Assembly (NCBI GenBank): GCA_965220045.1 | Contig: OZ244803.1 | Location: 2,914,001-2,978,000, forward strand | Length of the DNA: 64,000 nt | Reading direction: 5' to 3' | DNA from: VXOZ01 sp965220045 | Lineage (GTDB): Bacteria; Chloroflexota; UBA11872; VXOZ01 | Shown here: one piece after another, positions 1 through 8,717 of the stretch | Layout of the letters: every line of letters begins with the position of its first letter | How positions within the stretch are numbered: the first letter of the stretch is position 1 | Notes under the pieces: model-generated | What the model was told of the DNA's origin: nothing | Database searches by the model: none | The model's input: the letters and a program-made list of their open reading frames with translations, nothing else | Made by a program: the position numbers and the translations under genes

Positions 1-218
1 GGCCATAGTCTCCCTTTGCAGTTAGGTTCGGCGCGCGCTGAGGTCTCTTGCCATTTTGGTTGTCTCCGGTAGCGCAGGTTTGTAAACTGCGAAATCCTGC
101 TCGCGCTCCTACCGACGGGGACTTGCCCCAAAAATGCGCGGCTTCACTCCGACCATAAGACCCGTGAGTAGTCTGCGCTATCGCCAAATGTGTGGCCCGG
201 CGCGCACCCTCTAGGCCG

Positions 219-746
219 TCACCGATCGTCCGCGGCGTCGGCAGCCTCCACAGGCGCGTAGTCACCGCTCATACCGCCGCTCTTCGCGACCAAGCGCACA
301 CCCTCGACACGCATACCCTTATCCACAGCCTTGCACATGTCGTAAATGGTGAGGGCGGCGACGCTCACAGCCGTGAGCGCTTCCATTTCCACGCCCGTCT
401 TACCGGTGGTGCGCACGGTGGCTTGTATGCGGACGCAACGCTGGGCCTCGTCCAGGGTGAATTCCATGTCCACGCCGCTCAGCGGCAGCGGATGGCACAT
501 GGGGATCATTTGCCAGGTGGACTTGGCCGCCATGATACCCGCCACTTGCGCCACCGCAAGTACGTTGCCCTTCTTAAGCGGGCCGGCGGCGCTGGGGGGC
601 GTTTCCTGCTGTTGCCGGATCAGCGCCAGCGTTTCCGGCAGCATTACAACCGTGCCTTCCGCCGTCGCCTCGCGCGCGGAATCCGGCTTATCGCCCACGT
701 CTACCATGCGGGGCAAACCGGACTCATTAAAGTGCGTCAATGACAC
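219..746 (-). CDS. moaC: Cyclic pyranopterin monophosphate synthase MoaC
   Basis: MoaC converts the cyclic 8-oxo-guanosine product of MoaA into cyclic pyranopterin monophosphate in molybdenum cofactor synthesis, in the cytoplasm. The 175-residue length is normal for a stand-alone MoaC. The protein carries the family signatures MIPMCHPLPL near residue 81 and KTGVEMEALTAVSVAAL near residue 115, followed by YDMCKA, which form the active-site pocket. An N-terminal MVDVGDK segment also matches the family. No other Moco gene lies next to it; the following gene is divergent. The assignment is secure from motifs alone. Confidence 0.96.
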   Translation of the reverse strand: MSLTHFNESGLPRMVDVGDKPDSAREATAEGTVVMLPETLALIRQQQETPPSAAGPLKKGNVLAVAQVAGIMAAKSTWQMIPMCHPLPLSGVDMEFTLDEAQRCVRIQATVRTTGKTGVEMEALTAVSVAALTIYDMCKAVDKGMRVEGVRLVAKSGGMSGDYAPVEAADAADDR

Positions 747-972
747 GGCAGGAATCGCCTCGTTGCCTGATGTGGGGGGCTAACTCCATTATAGCATTGC
801 GCGGCAGTTTGTGCCCTTTTTCACATATGCGCGTGCGCCCTGCGCGTGGGGCTATACTAGGTGGCAAAGGTAACGGGAAAGAGCGCGCTCCGAGCGCTTG
901 CAATGCGGATTGGGTCGGCTGCTAGTCTTTGTTGCTGCCAAGGCCATGTCTTGTTAACTGGGGAAAAGAATC

Positions 973-1707
973 ATGATCATCGATGCCCACGTGCACATTA
1001 AGGGCGGGGACGCCTACCGCCGCGAATTGGACCCGGACGACACCATCAAGTACATGGACCAGGCGGGCGTCGACAAGTCGTGCGTGTTCAGCATTTGCCT
1101 GCCCAGCCGCGAGTCGAACGAGATGACGCGCCGGGCCATCACCGGCCGCGAAGACCGCCTGATCCCGTTTGCCCACATGGTGCCGGAGGAAAGGTCCGTG
1201 GGCATGGAGGTCCTGTGCCGCGCCATCGAGGACTGGGGCTTCCGCGGCATCAAGCTGCACTTTGGCGAGGTGAAAGGCGAAATCACCGATGAGCTCTTCG
1301 TCCCAATTCTGGAACTCGGTGTCGATTACGACTTGCCTATTCTCCTCTGCTGCGCCCACCGGCCGGAATTCCCCGACCGCTGGGCCGACGCCGTGCCGGA
1401 GTCCAAGATCATCATTCCGCACCTGGGCTCGAGCCGCGACCAGGATATGAACTGGCGCTTCTTCGACGTGGCCAAACGCCACGACAACATCTGGCTCGAT
1501 ACGTCGTTTACCAGCGGCCCGTGGATGATCCGCGAGGCGTATCACGCCCTCGGCCCGGACAAGCTCATCTGGGGCTCGGACGGCGGCGGCGACTACAACC
1601 CGCCCCTGCCCGAAATGGCGAAGGTCAAGGTCTGGGAGTTCCCCGAGGCCGACTACGCGCAAATCATGGGCGGGAATATTTTAAAACTGCTCGGCGGCAA
1701 GGCGTAG
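973..1707 (+). CDS. Amidohydrolase-2 family metal-dependent hydrolase
   Basis: A 244-residue TIM-barrel hydrolase of the amidohydrolase_2 type. The N-terminal IDAHVH motif gives the two metal-binding His. Further His are in LLCCAHRPEF and IIPHLGSS, and the catalytic Asp is in LIWGSDGG near the C-terminus, so the metal site looks complete. It ends with the usual GGNILKLL segment. The ATG follows a purine-rich GGGAAAAGAA stretch. The substrate cannot be read from the sequence; relatives include decarboxylases and lactonases. It is one of five amidohydrolase-fold genes in the window, and it starts divergently from moaC. Confidence 0.85.
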   Translation: MIIDAHVHIKGGDAYRRELDPDDTIKYMDQAGVDKSCVFSICLPSRESNEMTRRAITGREDRLIPFAHMVPEERSVGMEVLCRAIEDWGFRGIKLHFGEVKGEITDELFVPILELGVDYDLPILLCCAHRPEFPDRWADAVPESKIIIPHLGSSRDQDMNWRFFDVAKRHDNIWLDTSFTSGPWMIREAYHALGPDKLIWGSDGGGDYNPPLPEMAKVKVWEFPEADYAQIMGGNILKLLGGKA

Positions 1708-1801
1708 TCTCTTGTGCTAAATCGGCAATAACCCTACTCCCAGGAGGATCCCGTTATAAGGGCGTAAATGGCAATGGGATGGGATAGTTTACGAGAATTC
1801 T

Positions 1802-2116
1802 CCCTCACCCTAACCCTCTCCCGCTGGGAGAGGGAATAAGATTGCCTTGGCGGGAGAGTTCCTCGACACATTGAAGAACCCGAACTGTTGGTTGCAAAGA
1901 GTTAGAGACCGAGCGTCCGACACTCTCTCTTGACTTGGGGAGCAGCGAGACATGAAGCCGACTATCGGGAGAGCGAGGGCGCAGCATTGCCCTGCCCCTG
2001 ATACAACAAACTGCTCTCAATTGTCCCCTCTCCTGGGGAGACCTTTGCGTAACCCTCGTGGCATCGAGGCAGTCCCCTCTCCCTCGATGGGAGAGGGTTA
2101 GGGTTAGGGTGAGGGG
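1802..2116. repeat. Inverted pair of dispersed CCCTCACCCTAACCCTCTCCC-type repeats
   Basis: The intergenic stretch before the phosphoesterase holds two oppositely oriented copies of a palindromic repeat. One spans 1802-1834 and reads CCCTCACCCTAACCCTCTCC followed by a short hairpin arm. The other spans about 2074-2116 and reads as the complement, ending in GGGTTAGGGTGAGGGG. Other copies of the family lie at 16866-16901, 17005-17041, 17385-17421, 21852-21883 and 21925-21950. The 240 bases between the two copies contain no convincing gene. The unit could be a non-autonomous relative of the DUF559-bearing element near 17 kb. Confidence 0.75.
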
Positions 2117-2290
2117 GGACTCGTCCTGGCTGCGCAAGCTCGGTCCCCTTTTACCGGGGAAAAGGGTTACAGCCTGCCCGTACTTAATGCGGGCGTGAGC
2201 GCGTACAAAGCATTTCGGGCGCACCTGCTTTATCGGACGAGTGAGAGTGCAATGGCTGGACAATCTGGCATGAAAACTAGAGGCCAGGCA

Positions 2291-3028
2291 ATGACGGTAG
2301 CCGTGTTGGCGGACGTGCACGGCAATGCGGCGGCTCTGCGGGCGGTACTGGATGATCTCAACGGTCAGACCACCGACGTCTTGGTGTTTGCCGGTGATCT
2401 TGTCCTGAACGGCCCGCGCCCGGCAGAGACGCTGGACATCATTCGTGGTCTGAAAGCGCCGGCAGTCTACGGCAACGCCGATCGGTATGTCTGTGATCCA
2501 TGTCATCCTGATCCCGGCGTGCGATGGGTGCGCGAACAGCTTGATCCCGAGGGAATCGCCTACTTGGCAGGCCTGCCGTTTTCGCATCGCATAACTCCTC
2601 CTGGTGGAGAGCCTCCCGTGGACGACCTTCTTATCGTCCACGCCACGCCGACAGACGTAGGGGCAGGCCTGATCCTGCAGCCCGACCGCTTCGGCCTGCT
2701 ACGGGTCACGCCGCAGCCGCAAGCCGAGCGGTTGCTGGGTTCGGCCCAAGCGGACCTCATCCTTGCCGGTCACCTGCACTACGCCTCTTCAGGCAGAGTA
2801 GGAGAGCGGCGCTGCGCAACCATAGGCTCCGTGGGCTTTCCGTGCGACGGCGACGTGCGCGCTGCCTACGCGCGGGTCGACTGGGACGGCCGGCACTGGC
2901 GCGTACACCACTGCCGCGTCGACTACGACCATTTGCAGGTGGCGGCGGAGATCGAGCGCTCTAGTTTTCCGTTTGGCACTAATTCCGCAGAGCGCTTGCG
3001 GCGCGCTCGCTTCATTCCTCAGGTGTAG
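2291..3028 (+). CDS. Calcineurin-like metallophosphoesterase
   Basis: A 245-residue phosphoesterase of the YfcE/MJ0936-like group (Metallophos_2). Metal-binding motifs appear in order: LADVHGN near the N-terminus, FAGDLV, YGNADR (the GNH-type motif with Asn-Ala-Asp), LIVHATP and ILAGHLHYAS. The reading frame is open 32 codons further upstream. The ATG at 2291 is preferred because the conserved first strand begins immediately after it and AGAGG lies 12 bases upstream. Such enzymes hydrolyse phosphodiesters or phosphomonoesters with Mn or Fe; the substrate here is unknown. The dipeptidase-like gene follows after 35 bases on the same strand. Confidence 0.85.
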   Translation: MTVAVLADVHGNAAALRAVLDDLNGQTTDVLVFAGDLVLNGPRPAETLDIIRGLKAPAVYGNADRYVCDPCHPDPGVRWVREQLDPEGIAYLAGLPFSHRITPPGGEPPVDDLLIVHATPTDVGAGLILQPDRFGLLRVTPQPQAERLLGSAQADLILAGHLHYASSGRVGERRCATIGSVGFPCDGDVRAAYARVDWDGRHWRVHHCRVDYDHLQVAAEIERSSFPFGTNSAERLRRARFIPQV

Positions 3029-3063
3029 CAAGCAACCCACAGCGGTTTGATGGAGGACGGTAC

Positions 3064-4395
3064 ATGGCTCTTGAGTCGCAAGGCTCCCAACACCCAACCG
3101 GGCTCGACCCCTTGGCGCGTGCCCGTGATTTCCAGGTGCGGCAAGAGACTCTTGACCGCATCCGAGCGGGACACCAGGTCATCCTGGACGAACTCAAGCC
3201 GACAAAGGCGCAGATCGAGCGCGGGCTGGAACTGCACTACAACAGCTTCGTCGCTGACGTGCAGGGATCGGTGCAGTTGAGTTCAACCCACGGCATTGTG
3301 GGGGACCGGCTGCGGCAAGACCTTGAGCCAATTCGCGAAGAGCTATCCGAGCAAGGCCTGGAACTCGTTGAACCCCAGCGCCGCCTAGCCGCCATTCATT
3401 TCAAACGGAAGACCTTCGAATCGGCCTTTGACCCGCAGTGGATCGCGGAATCCCAGGCGCTCTACCGCATCGCCGGCGTGGACTTGGGTGTCTGCGACGT
3501 GGCCGGTCCCGAAGAGAATACCTTTGAAGCGGCGTTGGACCGCTTGTCGCGCATCAACTTTGCCCACGACCAGCGCGACGACGTCATGCGCGTCACCAAG
3601 CCGGCTGACATTGAACGGGGCATTCGCAGCGGGACGCCGGGGGAGATGTTTCACCTGGCCGGTGTCGGTTGCTTCGCGGAAACATCAGACCCCCTGCGGA
3701 ACCTCGACCTCTTCTACGCGCTCGGCGTGCGCATGTCCCAACTGACCTACATCCAAGCGAACGGCTTGTGCAGTTCGTACTTGCAGGAGCGTGATACCGG
3801 CCTGACGCCACTCGGCAAGCAGGTGGTGCGGCGCATGAACGAACTCGGCATCATGGTGGACCTGGCCCACAGCGGCGAGCGGTCGTCCTACGACATGATT
3901 GAAGCCTCGACCGAACCGGTGCTGCTCAGCCACACCGGGTGCCGGGCCGTGTACGACGATTCAACGAACCGCGGCTACCTGGAAAAGGTGTTTCAACAGC
4001 CGTATGCCCGCGGCGCGACGCTGCCGACGAGTCCGGTCAGCCGCAACGCGGACGACGCCATGCTCAAGGCCGTGGTCGCGAAAGGCGGACTGGTGGCAAT
4101 CTACTCGATTGACTACGTGCTCGGCACCGGACCGGAATCCTTCCACACCTGGTACCGCCACCTGGAGCATGCCATCAAGGTCGCCGGCATTGACCACGTC
4201 GCCATAGGAACCGACCGCACTTTCTTCCCCACCTGGCCGCCCGGCGCGCTGGACTGGACGAACTGGCCCTACTGGACTGTCGGCCTCGTCTGCAGGGGGC
4301 ACACCGACGACGATATCCAAAAGATCATCGGCGGAAACTTCCTACGCTACGCCCGGCAGGTGCTCGACAAACGCCCTTGGGGAACGTTCATTTGA
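3064..4395 (+). CDS. Membrane dipeptidase (peptidase M19) family protein, atypical metal site
   Basis: A 443-residue M19 family protein. Family landmarks are LGVRMSQLTYIQAN, LTPLGKQVVRRMNELG, MVDLAHSG, VLLSHTG, DHVAIGTD and GGNFLRYA. M19 enzymes are dinuclear zinc dipeptidases, but some members have other roles. The two bridging-site His (in LAHSG and LLSHTG) are present. The usual N-terminal HxD and the Glu of the GxEG motif are not visible: the corresponding stretches read ADVQGS and AGVGCF. A GGAGG site eight bases before the ATG fixes the start. An extra N-terminal helical segment of about 60 residues precedes the barrel. Family membership is firm; dipeptidase activity is doubtful. Confidence 0.85.
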   Translation: MALESQGSQHPTGLDPLARARDFQVRQETLDRIRAGHQVILDELKPTKAQIERGLELHYNSFVADVQGSVQLSSTHGIVGDRLRQDLEPIREELSEQGLELVEPQRRLAAIHFKRKTFESAFDPQWIAESQALYRIAGVDLGVCDVAGPEENTFEAALDRLSRINFAHDQRDDVMRVTKPADIERGIRSGTPGEMFHLAGVGCFAETSDPLRNLDLFYALGVRMSQLTYIQANGLCSSYLQERDTGLTPLGKQVVRRMNELGIMVDLAHSGERSSYDMIEASTEPVLLSHTGCRAVYDDSTNRGYLEKVFQQPYARGATLPTSPVSRNADDAMLKAVVAKGGLVAIYSIDYVLGTGPESFHTWYRHLEHAIKVAGIDHVAIGTDRTFFPTWPPGALDWTNWPYWTVGLVCRGHTDDDIQKIIGGNFLRYARQVLDKRPWGTFI

Positions 4396-4582
4396 GTGCC
4401 CTGCGGACAAACTCACTTCCGATCGGTCGGTTTGACACTTCCTCTCCAGCACAGTGGTCCTTGAGAGACGCCGCCTTCGAATTGGCATTCCGCAGACCGC
4501 AATTCGTGCATAGGGAATTCTACCTATACCTGGCTCTTGGCGTATCCTCTAGCAAGTATTGCCTGGGCTTTTGGGCGCTGTC

Positions 4583-5335
4583 TCAGCAGCTTTCACTCTC
4601 CTTCGTCAGGTTTACGCAGATTCTGCAAAGAGGTGGCAGTCCTGTGCTAAGTCTGTCCCATGTTTGCTGACCAACCTGGAAGCTCTTCTGACAGAGGTGG
4701 CAGTCAACGGTTAAGTCAGAGTTGCTTGGAGGCTTCATCCTGTTGCGATAGGGCATATAGTAGAAGGGGTCATATAACCACTTCCTTTCACTTCCGTTCT
4801 TTATACGTTCTCGGACTTTTCCCGGCTGTAGGTGCAATGGAAGACTATCAACTATAGCTCTATCAATCGTGATCTCGATTGCTGGAATGTCTGGAGCTAG
4901 ATATTCTCCGACTTTGGGGTTTGTTACGGCAACCTCAACAACCAACTCGCATAGATTGCTAATTACCCGTTGTTCACCGTTGCCATGAAGTCGATAGTGT
5001 CCGCATGCAAACACATCGCATATTGTTGTTGGATTTAGGGCGTGCTCTGGCTTGCCGGTTACTACCTTGAAGAATAGATTGCCACCAAACCCATAGGGTA
5101 TTCGTATCATTGTGCCCTGCGTAGCAATGACCTCTTTAGCGTATGCGTGAATCCAAGACTCCCCACAGGAATCGGAACGGTGTGCAAAGTGCCAAGAGAT
5201 CCTATCGCCTTTGCGTGCGATCATTCGCTCGCCACACGCGACACAGACGACATTCGCGGCGAGCCCCCTCTCCCTACTCTCCACCGTGACTATAGTCCCG
5301 AAATCCATGTCACGGGCAACAGGATACTTTAGCAA
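4583..5335 (-). CDS. CoiA-like protein with N-terminal zinc finger and C-terminal zinc ribbon
   Basis: A 250-residue protein whose first 55 residues match the CoiA N-terminal zinc-binding region: CVAC at 31-34, RKGD, and HFAH at 49-52. The middle (VISNLCELVVEVAVTNPKVG, then IPAIEITID) resembles the restriction-like nuclease core of CoiA-type proteins. Two CxxC pairs at 212-215 (CHLC) and 237-240 (CRIC) form a probable C-terminal zinc ribbon. A TTG start at 5335 is chosen because GAGGTG lies five bases upstream and CoiA-like proteins begin at this point. CoiA acts in competence, but stand-alone CoiA-like proteins are of unknown role. The local base composition is clearly poorer in GC than the flanks, which suggests transfer. 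Confidence 0.72.
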   Translation of the reverse strand: MLKYPVARDMDFGTIVTVESRERGLAANVVCVACGERMIARKGDRISWHFAHRSDSCGESWIHAYAKEVIATQGTMIRIPYGFGGNLFFKVVTGKPEHALNPTTICDVFACGHYRLHGNGEQRVISNLCELVVEVAVTNPKVGEYLAPDIPAIEITIDRAIVDSLPLHLQPGKVRERIKNGSERKWLYDPFYYMPYRNRMKPPSNSDLTVDCHLCQKSFQVGQQTWDRLSTGLPPLCRICVNLTKESESC

Positions 5336-5355
5336 TCTGACACCTCACAGAATGT

Positions 5356-5382
5356 AAAAGCCCCGGTGCTAACGCACCGGGG
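5356..5382 (-). terminator. Rho-independent terminator
   Basis: A perfect 9-bp stem, CCCCGGTGC/GCACCGGGG, with a 4-base loop occupies 5361-5382. On the minus strand it is followed by CTTTT (5356-5360). It lies about 80 bases after the stop of the 68-residue gene and just before the CoiA-like gene, so it should end transcription of the former. Confidence 0.75.
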
Positions 5383-5461
5383 CCAAGTGACATTTGATGT
5401 CCGGCACCATCCGACTTCAATACAGGCACATTGATTCAATGCTGAGAGTCATTGAGGCGGA

Positions 5462-5668
5462 CTAGTCCATCCGTTCCGCCAAAATTAGGACCCTATCCTT
5501 AGCCATCAGTTTAGGGAATCCATATCGTGCAGGTGCAATCTCTTTACCTTGAAGTAGTGTTATGGAAAGTACTCGGTAACCAGATGCGTTCAACTGCTGG
5601 ACGGTGAATGGTGCGTAGTCGGCATCCACAATACGTGAAATATTGTATGGTCGCACATCAATGGTCAT
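5462..5668 (-). CDS. Small hypothetical protein, 68 aa
   Basis: A 68-residue reading frame of unknown function, without membrane segment or cysteine motif. The predicted order is a short strand, a helix near residues 20-30 (FTVQQLNASG) and two further strands (YRVLSITLL, RVLILAER). That pattern suits a small alpha-beta fold. An AAGGA site lies 11 bases before the ATG, and a strong terminator lies after the stop on the same strand, which together support a real gene. It lies in the same lower-GC patch as the CoiA-like gene. No family is recognised. Confidence 0.5.
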   Translation of the reverse strand: MTIDVRPYNISRIVDADYAPFTVQQLNASGYRVLSITLLQGKEIAPARYGFPKLMAKDRVLILAERMD

Positions 5669-6037
5669 TGGGGCCGATTCCTTACTTGCCGGATCCGAGT
5701 TTCACCGTCACCTCTCTCAGAGTGCGCCTAGCTAAGAGGTCTCTATACAGTTTACCATAAATCAGAACTATCCAGAAGACACGCTTAGCGGGACCTCTTC
5801 TGATTTGGCTGAATTGGAAATAGTGAACTCACGGCTGGTAGTCTCCTTCCAGCAAAGTGGCGAAAGGGTTGCGAGGAGAGGGTCTTGCTCCGAATCAACG
5901 TGTCTGATGTACGTGCATGCGGACAAACTTACGCTATCTCGGCGAATAGATAAAACCCAGGCCTCAACGCTCTCATCGACTTGCAGCCATAGATAATGGG
6001 GGAGTATGTAGATGATGTGCCGACTTAGGGAGCTCTT
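5669..6037. other. Intergenic stretch without recognisable gene
   Basis: About 370 bases of lower-GC sequence between the small hypothetical gene and the first sterol-reductase-like gene. A 63-codon frame at 5805-5996 has no ribosome binding site or protein-like pattern. No repeat of the dispersed families is visible here. Confidence 0.5.
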
Positions 6038-7177
6038 TCAATAGACCCCAGGAAATATCCGGTACTTCACCTTCGCCTGGTACTCCGCCCACTTTTCCGC
6101 GCCGTACTTCTCGATGCATTCCTTTTCGTCGTCACGTTGGTGCGTGATTTCGTACGACGTCATGAAGACGAAGTATGTCCATGCCCAGGGATTCGCGAAG
6201 TGGCCGAAGAGCAGGGCAACGCCGAGGGCGATGATCACCTCGCCACAGTAGTTGAAGTGCCGTGCGGGGCCCCAGAATCCGTTGCACAGGATCTTGCGGT
6301 CGCCGGCCGCGATGTACTCAGGTTCGATGAGCCCCAGGAATTTGCGGTCCGGCCAGCGCTTGAAGGTGTATTTCTGCATGTTTGCGCCGCGCGAAATGCC
6401 CCAGCCGATCCAGAGCAGCGCAGCCGTGCCGCCGAGCAAGACGTACGTCCACGGCGCCGCGATGTCCGGGCGCGGCAGTGCCGCCATGCCCCAGATTGGC
6501 AGTACGTACAGCCATCCCCAGATCATGAGAGCGCCCCAGATCAGCTTGAAGCCCAGTTTCTCGTGGATCAAGTCGTAGGTATAAAGCTGGACGCGCTCGA
6601 AGAAGAAGAAATCCGCGATGTAGAATGTCATGAACGCCGCAAAGAGAAAGACGCCCGGATTGGAGTCCGCGCCGAAGCGTTCGTAGTGATACGCGGCGGC
6701 GGAGAGCGCGTTGAGCGCCAGCATCGTGCCGCCGACGACGTAGAGATACATCTTCACGTCGAAGCGGTTGTTGAAAAACGACAACTCCTGCGCCCGCCCC
6801 AGCCAGAAGGCCGCGATGGGATTCTCTACCTCGCCTCGCGGCTGGCTGAACACCGCGATGAGCGCAAGAATCGTGGCTACCACTGTGCCGCCGGCTACCG
6901 CGTAGGGCGCCGACCGGTAAAACCAATCGCGGGGCATGCCGGTGAGTTCGAGCGCCCACACCACCAGCGCGAGGGCAAACACCAAAAGGCCGCTCAGCTT
7001 GTATGCGCGCGGTTTGCCAGTCGCCGGATCGATGACATAGCCCGGTACCCGCCTGCCCGGCAGGATGAGTTGCGCCAGGAAGACCACGACGAAGATCGCC
7101 ACGGGGGTGAAAAACCCCAGCAGCGCTTCCGTACCGGTAAGCGCGAAAAGGTGCTCGATTCCAAGCCGTTCAAGCAT
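6038..7177 (-). CDS. ERG4/ERG24 (sterol reductase)-like integral membrane protein
   Basis: A 379-residue multi-pass membrane protein of the ergosterol-biosynthesis ERG4/ERG24 type, which includes delta-14 and delta-7 sterol reductases. Visible landmarks are the stretch around FFNNRFDVKMYLY, PARHFNYCGEVI (the RHxNYxGD-like motif) and the C-terminal HQRDDEKECIEKYG...KYRIFPGVY signature that ends most family members. About eight to ten hydrophobic segments are present. The frame is open to a TTG at 7204. The ATG at 7177 is preferred because it aligns with the start of the neighbouring paralogue and gives the same length. Eukaryotic members are NADPH-dependent sterol C=C reductases; the substrate here is unknown. 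Confidence 0.75.
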   Translation of the reverse strand: MLERLGIEHLFALTGTEALLGFFTPVAIFVVVFLAQLILPGRRVPGYVIDPATGKPRAYKLSGLLVFALALVVWALELTGMPRDWFYRSAPYAVAGGTVVATILALIAVFSQPRGEVENPIAAFWLGRAQELSFFNNRFDVKMYLYVVGGTMLALNALSAAAYHYERFGADSNPGVFLFAAFMTFYIADFFFFERVQLYTYDLIHEKLGFKLIWGALMIWGWLYVLPIWGMAALPRPDIAAPWTYVLLGGTAALLWIGWGISRGANMQKYTFKRWPDRKFLGLIEPEYIAAGDRKILCNGFWGPARHFNYCGEVIIALGVALLFGHFANPWAWTYFVFMTSYEITHQRDDEKECIEKYGAEKWAEYQAKVKYRIFPGVY

Positions 7178-7230
7178 GGCCGCTAGTCGCTTTCCGTTGG
7201 GCAATCGTGCTTGCTATGAGAGCAGAACGC

Positions 7231-8370
7231 CTAATAGATACCGGGGATGATGCGGTACTTCACCCGCGCCTGGTACTCCGCCCACTTTTCGGGGCCGTAC
7301 TTCGCTTCGCATGCCTCTTCGTCCTCGCGTTGCCGCAGGGTAAATATGGTGACGATGAAGACGAAGTACGTCCACGCCCAGGGACTGGTGAAGTGGCCGA
7401 ACGCCAAGCCGTATGAAAAGGCGAGGATTCCTTCGCCCAGGTAGTTGAAGTGGCGGGCGGGCCGCCAGAAACCGCTGGTCAGGATCTTGCGATCGCCGGC
7501 CACGATGTGCGTCGGCTCAAAAATCCCCAGAAACTTGCGGTCGGGCCAGCGTTTGAAGGTGTACTTCTGCAGGTTGGCGCCGCGCGTAATCGTCCACCCG
7601 ACGCAGAATAACGCAAATGCCGCGATCAGCCAGACAAGCGTCCCCGCAGTTGAGAAACCGGGATGCGGCAGCGCGGCTATGCCCCACAGCGGCAGAATGT
7701 AGAGCCAGCCGTAGACCATGATGCCGCCCCAGAACATCTTGAAGCCCAGCCTCTCATGGATTATGTCGTACGTGTAGAGCTGGACGCGCTCGAAGATGAA
7801 GTAGTCCACGACGTAGTACGTCACGAACGCCGCAAAGAGAAAAACGCCCGGATTGAAGTCTGCGCCGAAGCGGCCGTAGTGGTACGCGGCGCCGGAGAGC
7901 GCGTTGAGCGAAAGCATCGTGCCGCCGACGACGTAGAAGTACATCTTGACGTCAAGGCGGTTCTTGAAAAACGACATCTCCTGTGACCGCCCCAGCCAGA
8001 AGGCCGCGATGGGGTTCTTCACCTCGCCCTGCGGCTGGCTGAAGACCGCGATGAGGGCAAGTATCGTCGCAACCACCGAGCCGCCGGCCACCGCGTAGAT
8101 TGCCGAACGGTAGAACCAGTCGCGCGGCATGCCGGTGAGCTCAAGCGCCCACACGATCAACGCGACGGCATACACGAGCAGACCGTTGAGCTTGTACTTG
8201 CGGGCCTCGCCGGTCTCTTTATCGGTAACGTAACCCTCAACCCACCGGCCCGGCAGGATGAGTTGCACCAGAAAGAACAGAATGAAAATCGCCAGCGGGG
8301 TGAGAAACCCCAAAATCGCTTCCGTTTGCGATAGCTCGAAAAGGTGGCTGATACCGAGCCATTCAACCAT
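7231..8370 (-). CDS. ERG4/ERG24 (sterol reductase)-like integral membrane protein, tandem paralogue
   Basis: A 379-residue protein, closely similar over its whole length to the gene just downstream and clearly a tandem duplicate. It shares PARHFNYLGEGI, the preceding NLQKYTFKRWPDRKFLG segment, and the C-terminal RQREDEEACEAKYG...KYRIIPGIY signature. The ATG at 8370 is preceded by GAGAGG nine bases away; the frame remains open to 8418 without better signals. Only 53 bases separate the pair, which suggests one transcript. Both copies keep the Arg, His, Asn, Tyr and terminal Lys-Tyr-Gly landmarks, so neither looks decayed. Confidence 0.75.
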   Translation of the reverse strand: MVEWLGISHLFELSQTEAILGFLTPLAIFILFFLVQLILPGRWVEGYVTDKETGEARKYKLNGLLVYAVALIVWALELTGMPRDWFYRSAIYAVAGGSVVATILALIAVFSQPQGEVKNPIAAFWLGRSQEMSFFKNRLDVKMYFYVVGGTMLSLNALSGAAYHYGRFGADFNPGVFLFAAFVTYYVVDYFIFERVQLYTYDIIHERLGFKMFWGGIMVYGWLYILPLWGIAALPHPGFSTAGTLVWLIAAFALFCVGWTITRGANLQKYTFKRWPDRKFLGIFEPTHIVAGDRKILTSGFWRPARHFNYLGEGILAFSYGLAFGHFTSPWAWTYFVFIVTIFTLRQREDEEACEAKYGPEKWAEYQARVKYRIIPGIY

Positions 8371-8688
8371 GACCGCATACCTCTCATTCCGCTGCTGGTG
8401 CCGTTTGGGGTGTGGCACAAAGGGGAAAAGTCAATCACACACTATGCAGCAAAAGGCACGACGGAGTCAACGCGCCTGCCAACGGCCGCCACAGACTGAA
8501 CGCTCCTACCGCTGCGACGGATTGCGTGAACAGTCAATTCTCTTGAGTGTATACGGCAATTGACTCAGATGCAGGTTCGCCGCATCACGCACAGTTAGGA
8601 AGCGAGTCCATAGTCCCACCTGTAGAATTAAGCGCAATTTTGAAGCGGCGGCGGCACCCCAAGTCCGTGCAGTTGTACGTGCAGATTA

Positions 8689-8717
8689 TTGACTTAGCGA
8701 TGTAGAGGGGATATACT
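8689..8717 (+). promoter_or_regulatory. Predicted sigma-70-type promoter
   Basis: TTGACT at 8689-8694 and TATACT at 8712-8717 are separated by exactly 17 bases. They lie 190 bases upstream of the first solute-binding lipoprotein gene in a 536-base region without genes. Nothing else is recognisable between 8371 and 8906. Confidence 0.5.

Noticed and set aside
747..972. Molybdenum-cofactor riboswitch upstream of moaC
   Set aside because: No arrangement resembling the conserved Moco RNA was recognised by eye in the divergent intergenic region; a covariance-model scan would be decisive.
1805..2641. 278-codon minus-strand frame overlapping the phosphoesterase gene
   Set aside because: It runs through the dispersed repeats and antisense to a well-supported gene; composition is not protein-like.
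6137..7186. 349-codon plus-strand frame opposite the sterol-reductase-like gene
   Set aside because: Charged shadow frame; the similarly placed frame opposite the paralogue is broken.
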